64,000 bases of DNA from positions 156,025 to 220,024 of the forward strand of contig JBFLWS010000004.1 in NCBI GenBank assembly GCA_040757715.1, in the 5' to 3' direction. A program made the position numbers and the translations under genes. Shown piece by piece: positions 25,780 to 34,307 of this stretch. The stretch's first letter is position 1; each line of letters begins with the position of its first letter. The DNA is from CAIMFV01 sp040757715. Lineage in GTDB: Bacteria; Pseudomonadota; Alphaproteobacteria; Caulobacterales; Caulobacteraceae. The notes below the pieces were generated by a model. The model was given only the letters and a program-made list of their open reading frames with translations, did no database searches and was not told the origin of the DNA.

Positions 25780-27693
25780 ATGACCCTGTCGCGTAAAACC
25801 CTGATCCTGGCGGCCCTGTTCGCCTCCGCCGCCCTGCCGTCCTTCGCCGCCGAGGTGGAGCCGGTGATCGTCACCGCCGACCGCACGCCCGAGCCCCTGT
25901 CCCGCGCCGGCGTCTCCGTGAACGTTATCGACGCGGCCACGCTGGAAGAGCGCCAGACGGTGGTGCTCTCCGACCTCATCGCCACCACGCCCGGCGTGTC
26001 CATGAACCGCAACGGCGGAGTGGGCGGGACCACGGGGATCAGCCTCCGCGGGGCGGAAACCGCCCAGACCGTGGTGCTCATCGACGGGGTGAAGCTGAAC
26101 GACCCGGCCGCGCCGGCCGGCGGCTACGACTTCTCCAACCTCCTCGCCGGCGATGTGGCCCAGGTGGAGATCGTGCGCGGGCCCCAGTCCACCCTCTGGG
26201 GCGGACAAGCCATCGGCGGGGTGATCAATATCCTTTCCGCGACGCCGACCGCGGGCCTGCACGGCGGCTTCACCGGCGAATACGGCTCCCTCGACACGCA
26301 GTATCTGCGGGCCAATGTCAGCGACGGCGGCGATCGCCTGAGCTGGCGCTTCGCCGGGAGCTATTACAAGACCACCGGTGTTCAGGCCCTCGACGCCCGC
26401 TTCGGCTCGGGTCCGCCCAACGGCTATCTGCAGTCGAGCGCCATGGGCGGGGCGAGCTACCGCTTCACCGACTGGGCCTCGCTGGACCTGCGCGCCTTCT
26501 ACCTCACCGCCAAGGCCAATATTCTCGGCTATCCGCCGCCGAGCTACAGCCTGGCCGAGGCGCCGGACTTCGCCTTCACCCGCCAGGGCGTCGGCTATGC
26601 CGGTCTCAACCTCGCCAACTTCGATGGCCGGCTGAAGAGCCGCCTCGCCGTGCAATATACGGACATCGATCGGGACAACACCGATCTGACCCAAAGCCCA
26701 GACAAGACCTTCTACGCTCGGGGTCGCAATCTGCGCTTCGAGTATCAGGGCCAGTTTGCGGTGTCGAAGGCCTTTGATCTGGTGTTCGGCGCCGAGCAGG
26801 AGCGTTCGCTGATCCATGCCCAGTCGCAATACGACCTCGGCCCCCAACGCAATCACGCCGATCTGGCGGGCGTCTATGGCGAGCTCCGCGCGCGACCCCT
26901 GCCGGGGTTGTCCCTGACCGTGGGCTTGCGAGACGATCACCACAATCAGTTCGGCGACCACGCCTCCGGCCGCGCCACCGCTGCCTACACGCCCAACGAT
27001 GGCGACACGGTGTGGCATGCGAGCATCGGCCAGGGTTTCAAGGCCCCGAGCCTCTATGAGCTCTACTCGTCCTACGGCAATACGGCCCTGAAGCCGGAAC
27101 AGGCCAATGGCTGGGACGCCGGGGTGCGCCAGCGCCTGTTCGAGGGCCGTCTGCGCCTCGCCGCCACCTATTTCGGATCGGTGGCGCACCAACAGATCGA
27201 CTTCTTCAGCTGCCCCTTCTCTGGCCCGGCGCCCGCCCTTTGCGCCACTGAGCCCTATGGCTACTACGCCAATATGGACAAGACCCGCACGCAAGGCGTG
27301 GAGCTGGAAGCGGCGGCGACGCCGCTGAAGGCGCTCAATGTCACCGCCAACTACACCTATCTCGACGCGCAGAACCGCTCGCCGGGCTATGTGGGGCTGC
27401 AGCTGAACCGCCGGCCGCGCAACGCCGCCAATCTCAGCGCCGACTATAAGGGCTTCGACCGGTTCGACCTGTCGGCGTCGCTGCGCTATGCGGGGGAAAG
27501 CTTCGACGACGCGGCCAACACCCTCCGCCTCAAGTCCTATGTGCTGGTGGACCTGCGGGCGGCCTATCCCCTCACCGACAAGCTGGAGGTCTATGGCCGG
27601 GTGGAGAACCTATTCGATAAGGCCTACGCCACCGCCTATCAATACGCCAACCCCGGCCGCACGGCGACGGCGGGCCTGAGGGCGAAGTTCTGA
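25780..27693 (+). CDS. btuB: TonB-dependent vitamin B12 receptor
   Basis: 637 residues. Signal peptide MTLSRKTLILAALFASAALPSFA, then a TonB box-like VEPVIVTADRT. Plug domain with GVSMNRNGGVGGTTGISLRGAETAQTVVLIDGVKLNDP and VEIVRGPQSTLWGGQAIGGVINI, close to BtuB in length and motif order (E. coli BtuB has 594 mature residues). Barrel ends in GLRAKF with C-terminal Phe. It imports cobalamin across the outer membrane. AGAGGAG ribosome site 9-10 bp upstream. Position behind a B12 riboswitch and before btuF-C-D makes the ligand assignment strong. Confidence 0.93.
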   Translation: MTLSRKTLILAALFASAALPSFAAEVEPVIVTADRTPEPLSRAGVSVNVIDAATLEERQTVVLSDLIATTPGVSMNRNGGVGGTTGISLRGAETAQTVVLIDGVKLNDPAAPAGGYDFSNLLAGDVAQVEIVRGPQSTLWGGQAIGGVINILSATPTAGLHGGFTGEYGSLDTQYLRANVSDGGDRLSWRFAGSYYKTTGVQALDARFGSGPPNGYLQSSAMGGASYRFTDWASLDLRAFYLTAKANILGYPPPSYSLAEAPDFAFTRQGVGYAGLNLANFDGRLKSRLAVQYTDIDRDNTDLTQSPDKTFYARGRNLRFEYQGQFAVSKAFDLVFGAEQERSLIHAQSQYDLGPQRNHADLAGVYGELRARPLPGLSLTVGLRDDHHNQFGDHASGRATAAYTPNDGDTVWHASIGQGFKAPSLYELYSSYGNTALKPEQANGWDAGVRQRLFEGRLRLAATYFGSVAHQQIDFFSCPFSGPAPALCATEPYGYYANMDKTRTQGVELEAAATPLKALNVTANYTYLDAQNRSPGYVGLQLNRRPRNAANLSADYKGFDRFDLSASLRYAGESFDDAANTLRLKSYVLVDLRAAYPLTDKLEVYGRVENLFDKAYATAYQYANPGRTATAGLRAKF

Positions 27694-28553
27694 CCCCCCT
27701 CGTCGCATCCCGGCGCGGCGTGCTGGCGGGGCTGGTCCTCGCCGGTTGCGCCCCCGTGCTGCGGCCCAGCCCCGCCGCCGGCCCGCCGCAGCGGATCGTC
27801 AGCCTCTATCCGCAGCAGGATGCGCTGCTGCTGGCGGTGGCGGACCCGCGCCAGATCGCCGGGCTCAGCCTCTACGCCCACGATCCGGTGCTGAGCGCCG
27901 ACCTCATAGCCTCGGCCGACCTGCCGGCGACCCCGGAGCGGGCCGAGGCCATCCTGGCCCGCGACCCGGACCTCGTGCTGACCAGCCGGTTCACCCCGGC
28001 GGCGACCCGCGCCGCGCTGGCGAGGCTTGGGGTGCGCGCCGTTGCGGTGGAGAGCGCCACCACGGCGACGGAAAGTCTCGTCCAACTGCGGCAGGTGGCG
28101 GCGCTGGCGGGTCACCCTGAACGCGGCGAGGCCCTTGCAGGATGGCTGGAGCAGCGCCTGGCCGCCGCCGCGCCTCCAGCGGGCGCGGCGCCCATTCCGG
28201 CCCTGGTGTTCCAGGCCAACGGCTACGCCGCCGGGACCGGCACGCTGATCGAGGATTTGCTGCACCGAGCCGGCTTCGCCAACGCCGCCCGCCGCTACGG
28301 CGTAGGCGACTGGGGCGGCGTGCCGCTGGAGCGCATCGTCGTCGACCCGCCCCAGGTGCTGTTCGCCGGCGCGCCGCAGCCGGGGGCGCCCAGCTTCGCC
28401 GAGCGGGTGCTGCGTCACCCCGCCCTCCTCGCGCTGAAGGACAAGATGCTGATCGCCGACCTGCCGGAACGCCTCCTGCTCAACGGCGGCCCCCTGATGG
28501 CGCAGACCCTGGATCGGCTGGTGGCCACCCGCCGGCACGTGGAGGGGGCATGA
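27690..28553 (+). CDS. btuF: Periplasmic cobalamin-binding protein, likely Tat/lipoprotein signal
   Basis: The body (RIVSLYPQQDALLLAVADPRQIAGLSLYA ... LVFQANGYAAGTGTLIEDLLHRAGFANAARRYGVGDWGGVPLERIVVDPPQVLFAG) is a class III periplasmic binding protein of the BtuF/FhuD type. The first canonical start is GTG 27720, which leaves only nine residues before the lipobox LAGC. Reading from CTG 27690 gives MTPLVASRRGVLAGLVLAGC, a full signal with twin-Arg and lipobox, a GAGGGCGA ribosome site 6 bp upstream, and a CTGA overlap with the btuB stop. I therefore prefer the CTG start (287 residues). Confidence 0.85.
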   Translation: MTPLVASRRGVLAGLVLAGCAPVLRPSPAAGPPQRIVSLYPQQDALLLAVADPRQIAGLSLYAHDPVLSADLIASADLPATPERAEAILARDPDLVLTSRFTPAATRAALARLGVRAVAVESATTATESLVQLRQVAALAGHPERGEALAGWLEQRLAAAAPPAGAAPIPALVFQANGYAAGTGTLIEDLLHRAGFANAARRYGVGDWGGVPLERIVVDPPQVLFAGAPQPGAPSFAERVLRHPALLALKDKMLIADLPERLLLNGGPLMAQTLDRLVATRRHVEGA

Positions 28554-29530
28554 CGTCGCGCGCAATCTTGATCAACCTAAGTCTCGCCGCCTTGGCGGCT
28601 ATCCTGGCGGCAGGCTCTCTGTTCGCTGGCCCGGTGTTCACGCCTCTGGATGTGCTCATCCACCCGCAGGACCCTCGCTTCACCATTCTCTGGGAGCTGC
28701 GCGCCCCGCGCACCTTGCTCGCCGCCCTCATTGGCGGGACGCTCGGACTTTCAGGCGCCGCCTTGCAGGGCTTCAGCCGCAATCCCCTGGCTGATCCGGG
28801 GGTGCTAGGGGTCTCCGCCAGCGCCGCCTTCGGGGCCGTGCTGGCGCTCTATTTCGGTTGGACCGCGGCCAGCTCTTGGCTCCTGCCGCTCGCCGCCATG
28901 GCCGGGGCCGGGCTCGGCGTCGTCGCGCTCCTGGCGCTGGGCGGATCGGGCGGCGGGGTGACGCGCTTTCTCCTGGCCGGCGCCGCGGTGAACACCCTCG
29001 CCGGAGCGGGCGTCGCTCTCGCTCTCAGCCTCGCCCCCGGTCCCTGGGCGCAGGGTGAGATCATGACCTGGTTGATGGGCTCCTTGTCCGACCGCAGCTT
29101 CGAGGAGGTGCGCCTCGCCGCTCCCTTCATGCTCACGGGGGCCGCTATCCTACTCTTACAGGCGCGGGCCCTGGACGCCTTCACCCTGGGCGAGGTCGGC
29201 GCGCGCTCCCTGGGGGTCTCGCCGGCGCGGATGCAGGGGTTGCTCGTCCTCGCCCTCGGCCTCAGCGTGGGATCGGGGGTGGCTGTGGCCGGGGTGATCG
29301 GCTTTGTCGGCCTCATCGCCCCGCACCTGATGCGCCCGTTTGTGGGGGAGCGGCCGGGGGCGCTGCTGGTCCCCAGCGCCCTCGCCAGCATGGTGCTGAC
29401 CTTGGCCGCCGACAGCCTGATCCGCCTCCTGCCCACCGGGTCTGAGCTGCGGCTCGGGGTGGTGATGTCGGCCCTTGGCGCGCCCTTCTTCCTCGCCCTG
29501 CTGATCCTTCGCCGACGGTCGCTCACATGA
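28550..29530 (+). CDS. btuC: Cobalamin ABC transporter permease (FecCD family)
   Basis: 326 residues from ATG 28550, which overlaps the btuF stop (ATGA). About 9-10 hydrophobic helices; family motifs LRAPRTLLAALIGGTLGLSGAALQGFSRNPLADPGVLGVSASAAFGAV and GVIGFVGLIAPHLMRPFVGERPGALLVPSALASMVLTLAADSLIR, the latter holding the coupling helix that contacts the ATPase. Similar in length to E. coli BtuC (326). It forms the inner-membrane channel for cobalamin with BtuD. Confidence 0.93.
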   Translation: MTSRAILINLSLAALAAILAAGSLFAGPVFTPLDVLIHPQDPRFTILWELRAPRTLLAALIGGTLGLSGAALQGFSRNPLADPGVLGVSASAAFGAVLALYFGWTAASSWLLPLAAMAGAGLGVVALLALGGSGGGVTRFLLAGAAVNTLAGAGVALALSLAPGPWAQGEIMTWLMGSLSDRSFEEVRLAAPFMLTGAAILLLQARALDAFTLGEVGARSLGVSPARMQGLLVLALGLSVGSGVAVAGVIGFVGLIAPHLMRPFVGERPGALLVPSALASMVLTLAADSLIRLLPTGSELRLGVVMSALGAPFFLALLILRRRSLT

Positions 29531-30297
29531 CCCCGCTGGTGTCGCACCACATCACGGTTCGGCTGGGCGGACGCCCGGTGGTGGATGAGCTGTTCGCCCA
29601 GCTGCATCCCGGCGAGGTGACCGTGGTGGCGGGTCCCAATGGCGCGGGTAAGTCCACCTGGCTCAACTGCCTCGCGGGTTTGCGCAAGCCCGACGCCGGC
29701 GAAGCGCGCTTGGACGCCGTCCGCGTGCTCAACCTCAAGCCCCGCGAGCGCGCCCAGCGCATCGCAGTGTTGCCGCAGACGCCGGAAATCGCCTGGGACG
29801 TGGAGGTGTCGACCTTGGTGGGCCTTGGTCGGCTGCCCTTCGAGGGCGGCTTCGGCCCCGGCGCCGAGGACCGCGCGGCGGTGCAGGCGGCGCTCGCGGC
29901 CACCGGCCTAGAGCCTTTCGCCCATCGCCGGGCGCTCAGCCTGTCCGGCGGCGAGCGGGCCAGGGCGCTCATCGCGCGGGCCATCGCCGGGCGCCCGCAG
30001 TGGCTTCTGGCGGACGAGCCACTGGACGGTCTCGACCCGGCCCATGCCCTTGATACGCTGCAGCTGTTCCGCCGGATCGCTGCGCAGGGGGTAGGGGTGG
30101 TGGTCACGCTCCATGACCTGAACCTGGCCGCGCGCCTCGCCGATCGCATTCTGCTGTTAAAGGCGGGGCGCCTCGCCGCCGACGGGGCGCCCAAGGCGGC
30201 GCTCACCGCCGAGAGTCTGGCCGAAGTCTATGGCGTGCGCGCCGCCATCACCGCCGGCGAGGCGGGTCTGCGCATCGAGGCCATCGGACGGCTTTAG
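29527..30297 (+). CDS. btuD: Cobalamin ABC transporter ATP-binding protein
   Basis: 256 residues; its ATG overlaps the btuC stop (ATGA). Walker A GPNGAGKST, Q-loop in VLPQTPEIAWD, ABC signature LSGGERARA, Walker B WLLADEPLDGLDPA and the switch His in VVTLHDLNLAARLADR are all present, so it should be an active ATPase. It powers B12 import with BtuC. Last gene of the riboswitch-controlled operon; its 3' end overlaps the convergent inositol phosphatase gene by 4 bp. Confidence 0.94.
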   Translation: MTPLVSHHITVRLGGRPVVDELFAQLHPGEVTVVAGPNGAGKSTWLNCLAGLRKPDAGEARLDAVRVLNLKPRERAQRIAVLPQTPEIAWDVEVSTLVGLGRLPFEGGFGPGAEDRAAVQAALAATGLEPFAHRRALSLSGGERARALIARAIAGRPQWLLADEPLDGLDPAHALDTLQLFRRIAAQGVGVVVTLHDLNLAARLADRILLLKAGRLAADGAPKAALTAESLAEVYGVRAAITAGEAGLRIEAIGRL

Positions 30298-31085
30298 GCG
30301 GCCTTCAAACGTTCCAGCACCAGGGGGTGCAGGTCGAGGTTGGAGGCCAGCACCGAGCCTTCGTCCAGATTGAACTCGCCGCCGTCCACGGCGGTGACCT
30401 TGCCGCCGGCTTCAGTGACCATCAGCCGACCGGCCGCCAGGTCCCAGGGTTTCAGGTCCCGCTCCCAATAGGCGTCGAAGCGACCCGCCGCCACATAGGC
30501 CATGTCGAGGGCCGCCGAGCCGAAGCGGCGGATGCCGGCCACGCGTTGCGACAGCTGGTGCAGCTCCTTCAGGAACTGGCCGTGCCCGGTCTTGCCCTGG
30601 AAGGGGATGCCGGTGGCGATCACCGCCTCGCCCAGGGTCTTGCGGGCGGCCACGCGTAGGCGCTTGTCGTTGAGAAAGGCGCCCTTGCCGCGTTCGGTCC
30701 AGAAAATCTCGTTGGTCACCGGGTTGTGGGTGACGCCGGCCACCAGCTCGCCGTCGCGCTCCAGGGCCACGGTGATGGCGAAGTGCGGAATGGCGTGGAG
30801 GAAGTTGGTGGTGCCATCCAGGGGATCGATGATCCAGCGGTGGGTCTTGTCGGTGCCTTCGACGACGCCCCGCTCCTCAGCCAGGATGCCGTACCCGGGG
30901 CGGACCTTGGTCAGCTCCTCCACCAGGATCTCTTCCGACTTCAGATCAGCGGCGGAGACGAAGTCGGACGGGCCCTTCTTCGACACCTGGAGCTCGCTCA
31001 CCTCGCCGAAGTCGCGGGCCAGTCGGCGTCCGGCCTTGCGGGCGGCGTCGATCATCACTTGCAGAAGAGTGGTGGGGGTGGTCAC
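30294..31085 (-). CDS. suhB: Inositol monophosphatase family protein (SuhB-like)
   Basis: 263 residues. Metal-binding motifs are intact: ILAEERG (Glu), WIIDPLDGTTNFLHAIPHFAITVAL (Asp-Pro-Leu-Asp-Gly-Thr) and the C-terminal KPWDLAAGRLMVTEAGGKVTAVDG (WD motif). It hydrolyses inositol phosphates in the presence of Mg2+; in E. coli SuhB also binds RNA polymerase in rRNA antitermination. Cytosolic. It follows efp on the same strand by 12 bp. Confidence 0.9.
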   Translation of the reverse strand: MTTPTTLLQVMIDAARKAGRRLARDFGEVSELQVSKKGPSDFVSAADLKSEEILVEELTKVRPGYGILAEERGVVEGTDKTHRWIIDPLDGTTNFLHAIPHFAITVALERDGELVAGVTHNPVTNEIFWTERGKGAFLNDKRLRVAARKTLGEAVIATGIPFQGKTGHGQFLKELHQLSQRVAGIRRFGSAALDMAYVAAGRFDAYWERDLKPWDLAAGRLMVTEAGGKVTAVDGGEFNLDEGSVLASNLDLHPLVLERLKAA

Positions 31086-31097
31086 GATGCGGAGCCC

Positions 31098-31667
31098 TTA
31101 ATCGGCGCGACGGAGATATTCGCCAGTGTCGGTAGAGACGACGATACGCTCGCCCACGTCCATGAAGGGCGGGATCATGACGCGCATGCCGTTGGAGGCC
31201 TTGGCCGGCTTGTACGACGAGGCGGCGGTTTGGCCCTTCAGGGTCGGCTCGGCCTCCACCACCTCCAGCACCACGTTTTCCGGCAGGCGCACGCCGATGG
31301 GCCGCTCGCCGTGGAACGAGACCTTCACCTGCATGCCGTCCTGCAGGAAGCGGACCTGATCCTCGCCGACGAAGTCCTTGGCGATCTCGATCTGTTCGTA
31401 GGAGACCTGGTCCATGAACACCAGCATGTCGTCCTGCTCATAGAGGAAGGTGTGGTCCTTGCGCTCCAGGTCCACCCGCTCCAGCCGATCCTCGGCGCGG
31501 AAGCGCTCATTGAGCTTGCGCCCGTCGAGAAGGTTCTTGAACTCCACCTGGGCGAAGGCGCCACCCTTGCCGGGTTTCACGTTGACGGTCTTCACCGCCG
31601 CCCACAGGCCGCCATCGTCGAATTGGATGACGTCGCCCGGCTTGATGGCGTTGGCGTTGATCTTCAT
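31098..31667 (-). CDS. efp: Translation elongation factor P
   Basis: 189 residues from ATG 31667, which starts the conserved MKINANAIKPGDVIQFDDGGLWAAVKTVNVKPGKGGAFAQVEFKNL. The tip lysine in KPGKGGAF is the residue modified by EpmA-type enzymes in other bacteria. The domain II/III stretch FMDQVSYEQIEIAKDFVGEDQVRFLQDGM and the ending GERIVVSTDTGEYLRRAD are also typical. EF-P relieves ribosome stalling at polyproline. Cotranscribed with the downstream suhB-like gene; divergent from metK. Confidence 0.95.
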   Translation of the reverse strand: MKINANAIKPGDVIQFDDGGLWAAVKTVNVKPGKGGAFAQVEFKNLLDGRKLNERFRAEDRLERVDLERKDHTFLYEQDDMLVFMDQVSYEQIEIAKDFVGEDQVRFLQDGMQVKVSFHGERPIGVRLPENVVLEVVEAEPTLKGQTAASSYKPAKASNGMRVMIPPFMDVGERIVVSTDTGEYLRRAD

Positions 31668-31746
31668 GGGGGAAGCTCGGCTGGCGAAAAGGCGCGGGAA
31701 CCTAGACGCCGCCGCGACAAGACGCAAGCGAACGGCCACTTGCACA

Positions 31747-31764
31747 TATAAACATATCTTTATA
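31747..31764. promoter_or_regulatory. Operator-like palindrome upstream of metK
   Basis: tataaacatatctttata is an 18-bp palindrome with a single mismatched pair, AT-rich in a GC-rich genome. It lies 80 bp upstream of metK and 79 bp upstream of efp. Alphaproteobacterial methionine/SAM genes are known to be regulated by ArsR-type SAM or SAH sensors with AT-rich palindromes, so that kind of regulator is a reasonable guess. Confidence 0.5.
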
Positions 31765-31844
31765 GGTTGCGGTGGATCGAGCCTCAGATTGAGGCGAAGC
31801 GTGGCGCGCGCGCCTCAAGCGCGCTTCAGAGGAGCACCGCCAGC

Positions 31845-33011
31845 GTGACCCGTTCGTCCTACATCTTCACCAGCGAAAGCGTCTCCGAAGGCCATCCGGA
31901 CAAGGTGGCCGACCGGATTTCCGACACCGTGGTGGACGCCTATCTCAGCGCCGATCCGGTGGCGCGGGTGGCCTGCGAGACCCTGGTGACCACCAACCGC
32001 ATCATCCTCGCCGGCGAGGTGCGCGGCCCTGAGAGCGTGCTTGCGGACCTGGAGGACAAGGTGCGCGCTGCGGTGCAGGACATCGGTTACGAACAGGACG
32101 GCTTCCATTGGAAGAACGCTGAGTTCGCCTGCTTCCTGCACGCCCAGTCCGCCGACATCGCCATGGGCGTGGACGCCGGCTCCAACAAGGACGAAGGCGC
32201 GGGCGACCAGGGCATCATGTTCGGCTTCGCCACCAATGAGACGCCGGAGCTGATGCCGGCGACCCTGCAATATTCGCACAACATCCTGAAGCGTCTGGCT
32301 GATGTGCGCCATTCCGGCGAGCGGCCGGAGCTGGAGCCCGACGCCAAGAGCCAGGTGACGCTGCAGTACGAGAACGGCAAGCCGGTGCGGGTGACCTCCA
32401 TCGTGCTCTCCACTCAGCACAAGGACGGCCTCACCCCCGCTGACGTGCATTATCTGGTAGAGCCCTATATCCGCGGCGTGTTCCCCGAGGGCTTCATCAC
32501 CAATGAAACCCACTGGCACGTGAACCCCACGGGCAATTTCGTCATCGGTGGTCCGGACGGCGATGCCGGCCTCACCGGGCGCAAGATCATCGTCGACACC
32601 TACGGCGGCGCGGCCCCGCACGGCGGCGGCGCCTTCTCCGGCAAGGACCCCACCAAGGTGGACCGCTCGGCGGCCTATGCCTGCCGCTACCTGGCCAAGA
32701 ACGTTGTGGCGGCCGGTCTTTCGGACAAGTGCACCATCCAGATCAGCTACGCCATCGGCGTGGCTAAGCCGCTCAGCTTCTATGTGAACCTCGGCGAGAA
32801 CGGCAACATTGATCCGGCCAAGCTGGAGAAGGTGTTGCCTGAGCTGATCGGCGGCGCCACGCCCCGGGCCATTCGCGAGCACCTCGGCCTCAATCGGCCA
32901 ATCTACGCCCGCACCGCGGCCTATGGCCACTTCGGCCGGACGCCGGACGCCGACGGCGGCTTTTCGTGGGAAAAGACCGATCTGGTGGACGCGCTGAGAG
33001 GCTTGGCCTAA
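31845..33011 (+). CDS. metK: S-adenosylmethionine synthetase
   Basis: 388 residues from GTG 31845, which has an AGAGGAG ribosome site 10 bp upstream. Motifs: FTSESVSEGHPDKVADRISD (ATP site), GAGDQGIMFGFATNETPELMPATL (methionine/metal site), GNFVIGGPDGDAGLTGRKIIVDTYGGAAPHGGGAFSGKDPTKVDRSAAY. It makes SAM from methionine and ATP. The leader holds a palindromic operator and two short hairpins; no known SAM riboswitch is seen. trmB, a SAM-using methyltransferase, follows 11 bp later. Confidence 0.96.
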   Translation: MTRSSYIFTSESVSEGHPDKVADRISDTVVDAYLSADPVARVACETLVTTNRIILAGEVRGPESVLADLEDKVRAAVQDIGYEQDGFHWKNAEFACFLHAQSADIAMGVDAGSNKDEGAGDQGIMFGFATNETPELMPATLQYSHNILKRLADVRHSGERPELEPDAKSQVTLQYENGKPVRVTSIVLSTQHKDGLTPADVHYLVEPYIRGVFPEGFITNETHWHVNPTGNFVIGGPDGDAGLTGRKIIVDTYGGAAPHGGGAFSGKDPTKVDRSAAYACRYLAKNVVAAGLSDKCTIQISYAIGVAKPLSFYVNLGENGNIDPAKLEKVLPELIGGATPRAIREHLGLNRPIYARTAAYGHFGRTPDADGGFSWEKTDLVDALRGLA

Positions 33012-33022
33012 ACGCCGCCGGC

Positions 33023-33706
33023 ATGACCGGCGCCAATCCTCCCATCCGCTCCTTCGGGCGCGTCAAGTCGCGGACCTTGAAGCCGCGGCAGGGCGCGCTC
33101 CTCGACACCCTCCTGCCCTCGATCCGGGTTCCGAGCCCTGCTCTCGGACCGATTGATCCCCTGGCGCTCATGCCAGGGGCGCAAAAGGGGGTGCTGGAGA
33201 TCGGCTTCGGCGGGGGCGAGCACCTGGCCGCTCAAGCTGAGCGCGCGCCTGAGACCCTGTTCATTGGCGCCGAGCCGTTCCAGAACGGGGTGGCGAGCGC
33301 GCTCCGGCACATTGATCAACGTGAACTGAAAAACGTCCGCCTCTGTCCGGACGACGTGCGGCCGTTGCTGGACGCCCTGCCGGACGCCAGCTTCGATCAG
33401 ATCTACATCCTGTTTCCCGACCCTTGGCCCAAGGCGCGGCATCACAAGCGCCGCCTGATCCAGACCGACGTGACGGCGACCTTGGCGCGGCTGCTGAAGC
33501 CTGGCGGGCGGCTGCGCTTCGCCACCGACTGGGCGGCCTACGCCGATTGGGCGCTGGAGCGTTTTCTAGCCGAACCGCGGCTCGTCTGGACTGCAAAAAA
33601 GGCGGGGGACTGGAAAGAGCCCCCCGCCGATCATGTGCGTACGCGCTACGAAGAGAAGCGGCTTGGCGACATCGCGCCGGTCTATCTCGACTTCGAACGG
33701 ATTTAG
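33023..33706 (+). CDS. trmB: tRNA (guanine-N7)-methyltransferase
   Basis: 227 residues from ATG 33023. SAM-binding VLEIGFGGGEHLAAQA, the family motif IYILFPDPWPKARHHKRRL and the late motif ATDWAAYADWALERF are all present. TrmB makes m7G46 in the variable loop of tRNAs. N-terminal RSFGRVKSRTLKPRQ is the usual basic leader. Likely cotranscribed with metK, which supplies its cofactor. The 3' end overlaps the convergent pyrophosphatase gene by 4 bp. Confidence 0.94.
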   Translation: MTGANPPIRSFGRVKSRTLKPRQGALLDTLLPSIRVPSPALGPIDPLALMPGAQKGVLEIGFGGGEHLAAQAERAPETLFIGAEPFQNGVASALRHIDQRELKNVRLCPDDVRPLLDALPDASFDQIYILFPDPWPKARHHKRRLIQTDVTATLARLLKPGGRLRFATDWAAYADWALERFLAEPRLVWTAKKAGDWKEPPADHVRTRYEEKRLGDIAPVYLDFERI

Positions 33707-34233
33707 AGCGCGTTCGCCCGTTCGATGGATTGAGTGATCAGCTGGGCGGCCTCGCCCGGCTCGCCCCAGCCCTCGATCACCGTGTCCTTGCCCTTTTCCA
33801 GGTCCTTGTAGTGCTGGAAGAAGTGCTGGATCTGGTCGGTGAGGATGGAGGGCAGGCCGCGCCAGCTCTCCACGCCCTTGTAGAAGGGGTGCAGGGCGTC
33901 CACCGGCACGGCGAGGATCTTTTCATCGCCACCCTTTTCATCGCGCATCTTCAACACGCCGATGGGACGGCAGCGGATCACCGCGCCCGGCACAACCGGG
34001 GTCGGGCCCACCACCATGATATCCATGGGGTCGCCGTCGTCGGCGAGGGTGTGGGGGATGAAGCCGTAATTGCCCGGATAGAACATGGCGGTGTGCAAGA
34101 AACGGTCGACCCAGATGGCGCCCGATTCCTTGTCGAGTTCGTACTTCACCGGCTCGCCGCCTTGGGGGATTTCGATCACGGCGTTCACGTCGTAGGGCGG
34201 GTTCACCCCGGTGGGGATTTTCGACAGGTCCAT
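33703..34233 (-). CDS. ppa: Inorganic pyrophosphatase, family I
   Basis: 176 residues. The family signature is complete: EIPQGGEPVKYELDKESG, FYPGNYGFIPHTLADDGDPMDIMVVG (catalytic Asp cluster) and DEKILAVPVD ... FFQHYKDLEKGK. It hydrolyses pyrophosphate to phosphate in the cytosol and needs Mg2+. Single-gene transcription unit by layout; convergent with trmB. Confidence 0.96.
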   Translation of the reverse strand: MDLSKIPTGVNPPYDVNAVIEIPQGGEPVKYELDKESGAIWVDRFLHTAMFYPGNYGFIPHTLADDGDPMDIMVVGPTPVVPGAVIRCRPIGVLKMRDEKGGDEKILAVPVDALHPFYKGVESWRGLPSILTDQIQHFFQHYKDLEKGKDTVIEGWGEPGEAAQLITQSIERANAL

Positions 34234-34307
34234 GGATCACACTGAATAAATGGGGAGGAGGGGGCTTCCATAGCCGGTCTTTGTTGCAACGCGAAAGCAG
34301 TTTCGCA

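Noticed and set aside
31768..31844. SAM-II, SAM/SAH or similar riboswitch before metK
   Set aside because: Two short hairpins are present, but none of the conserved aptamer sequence blocks I know from these classes could be found.
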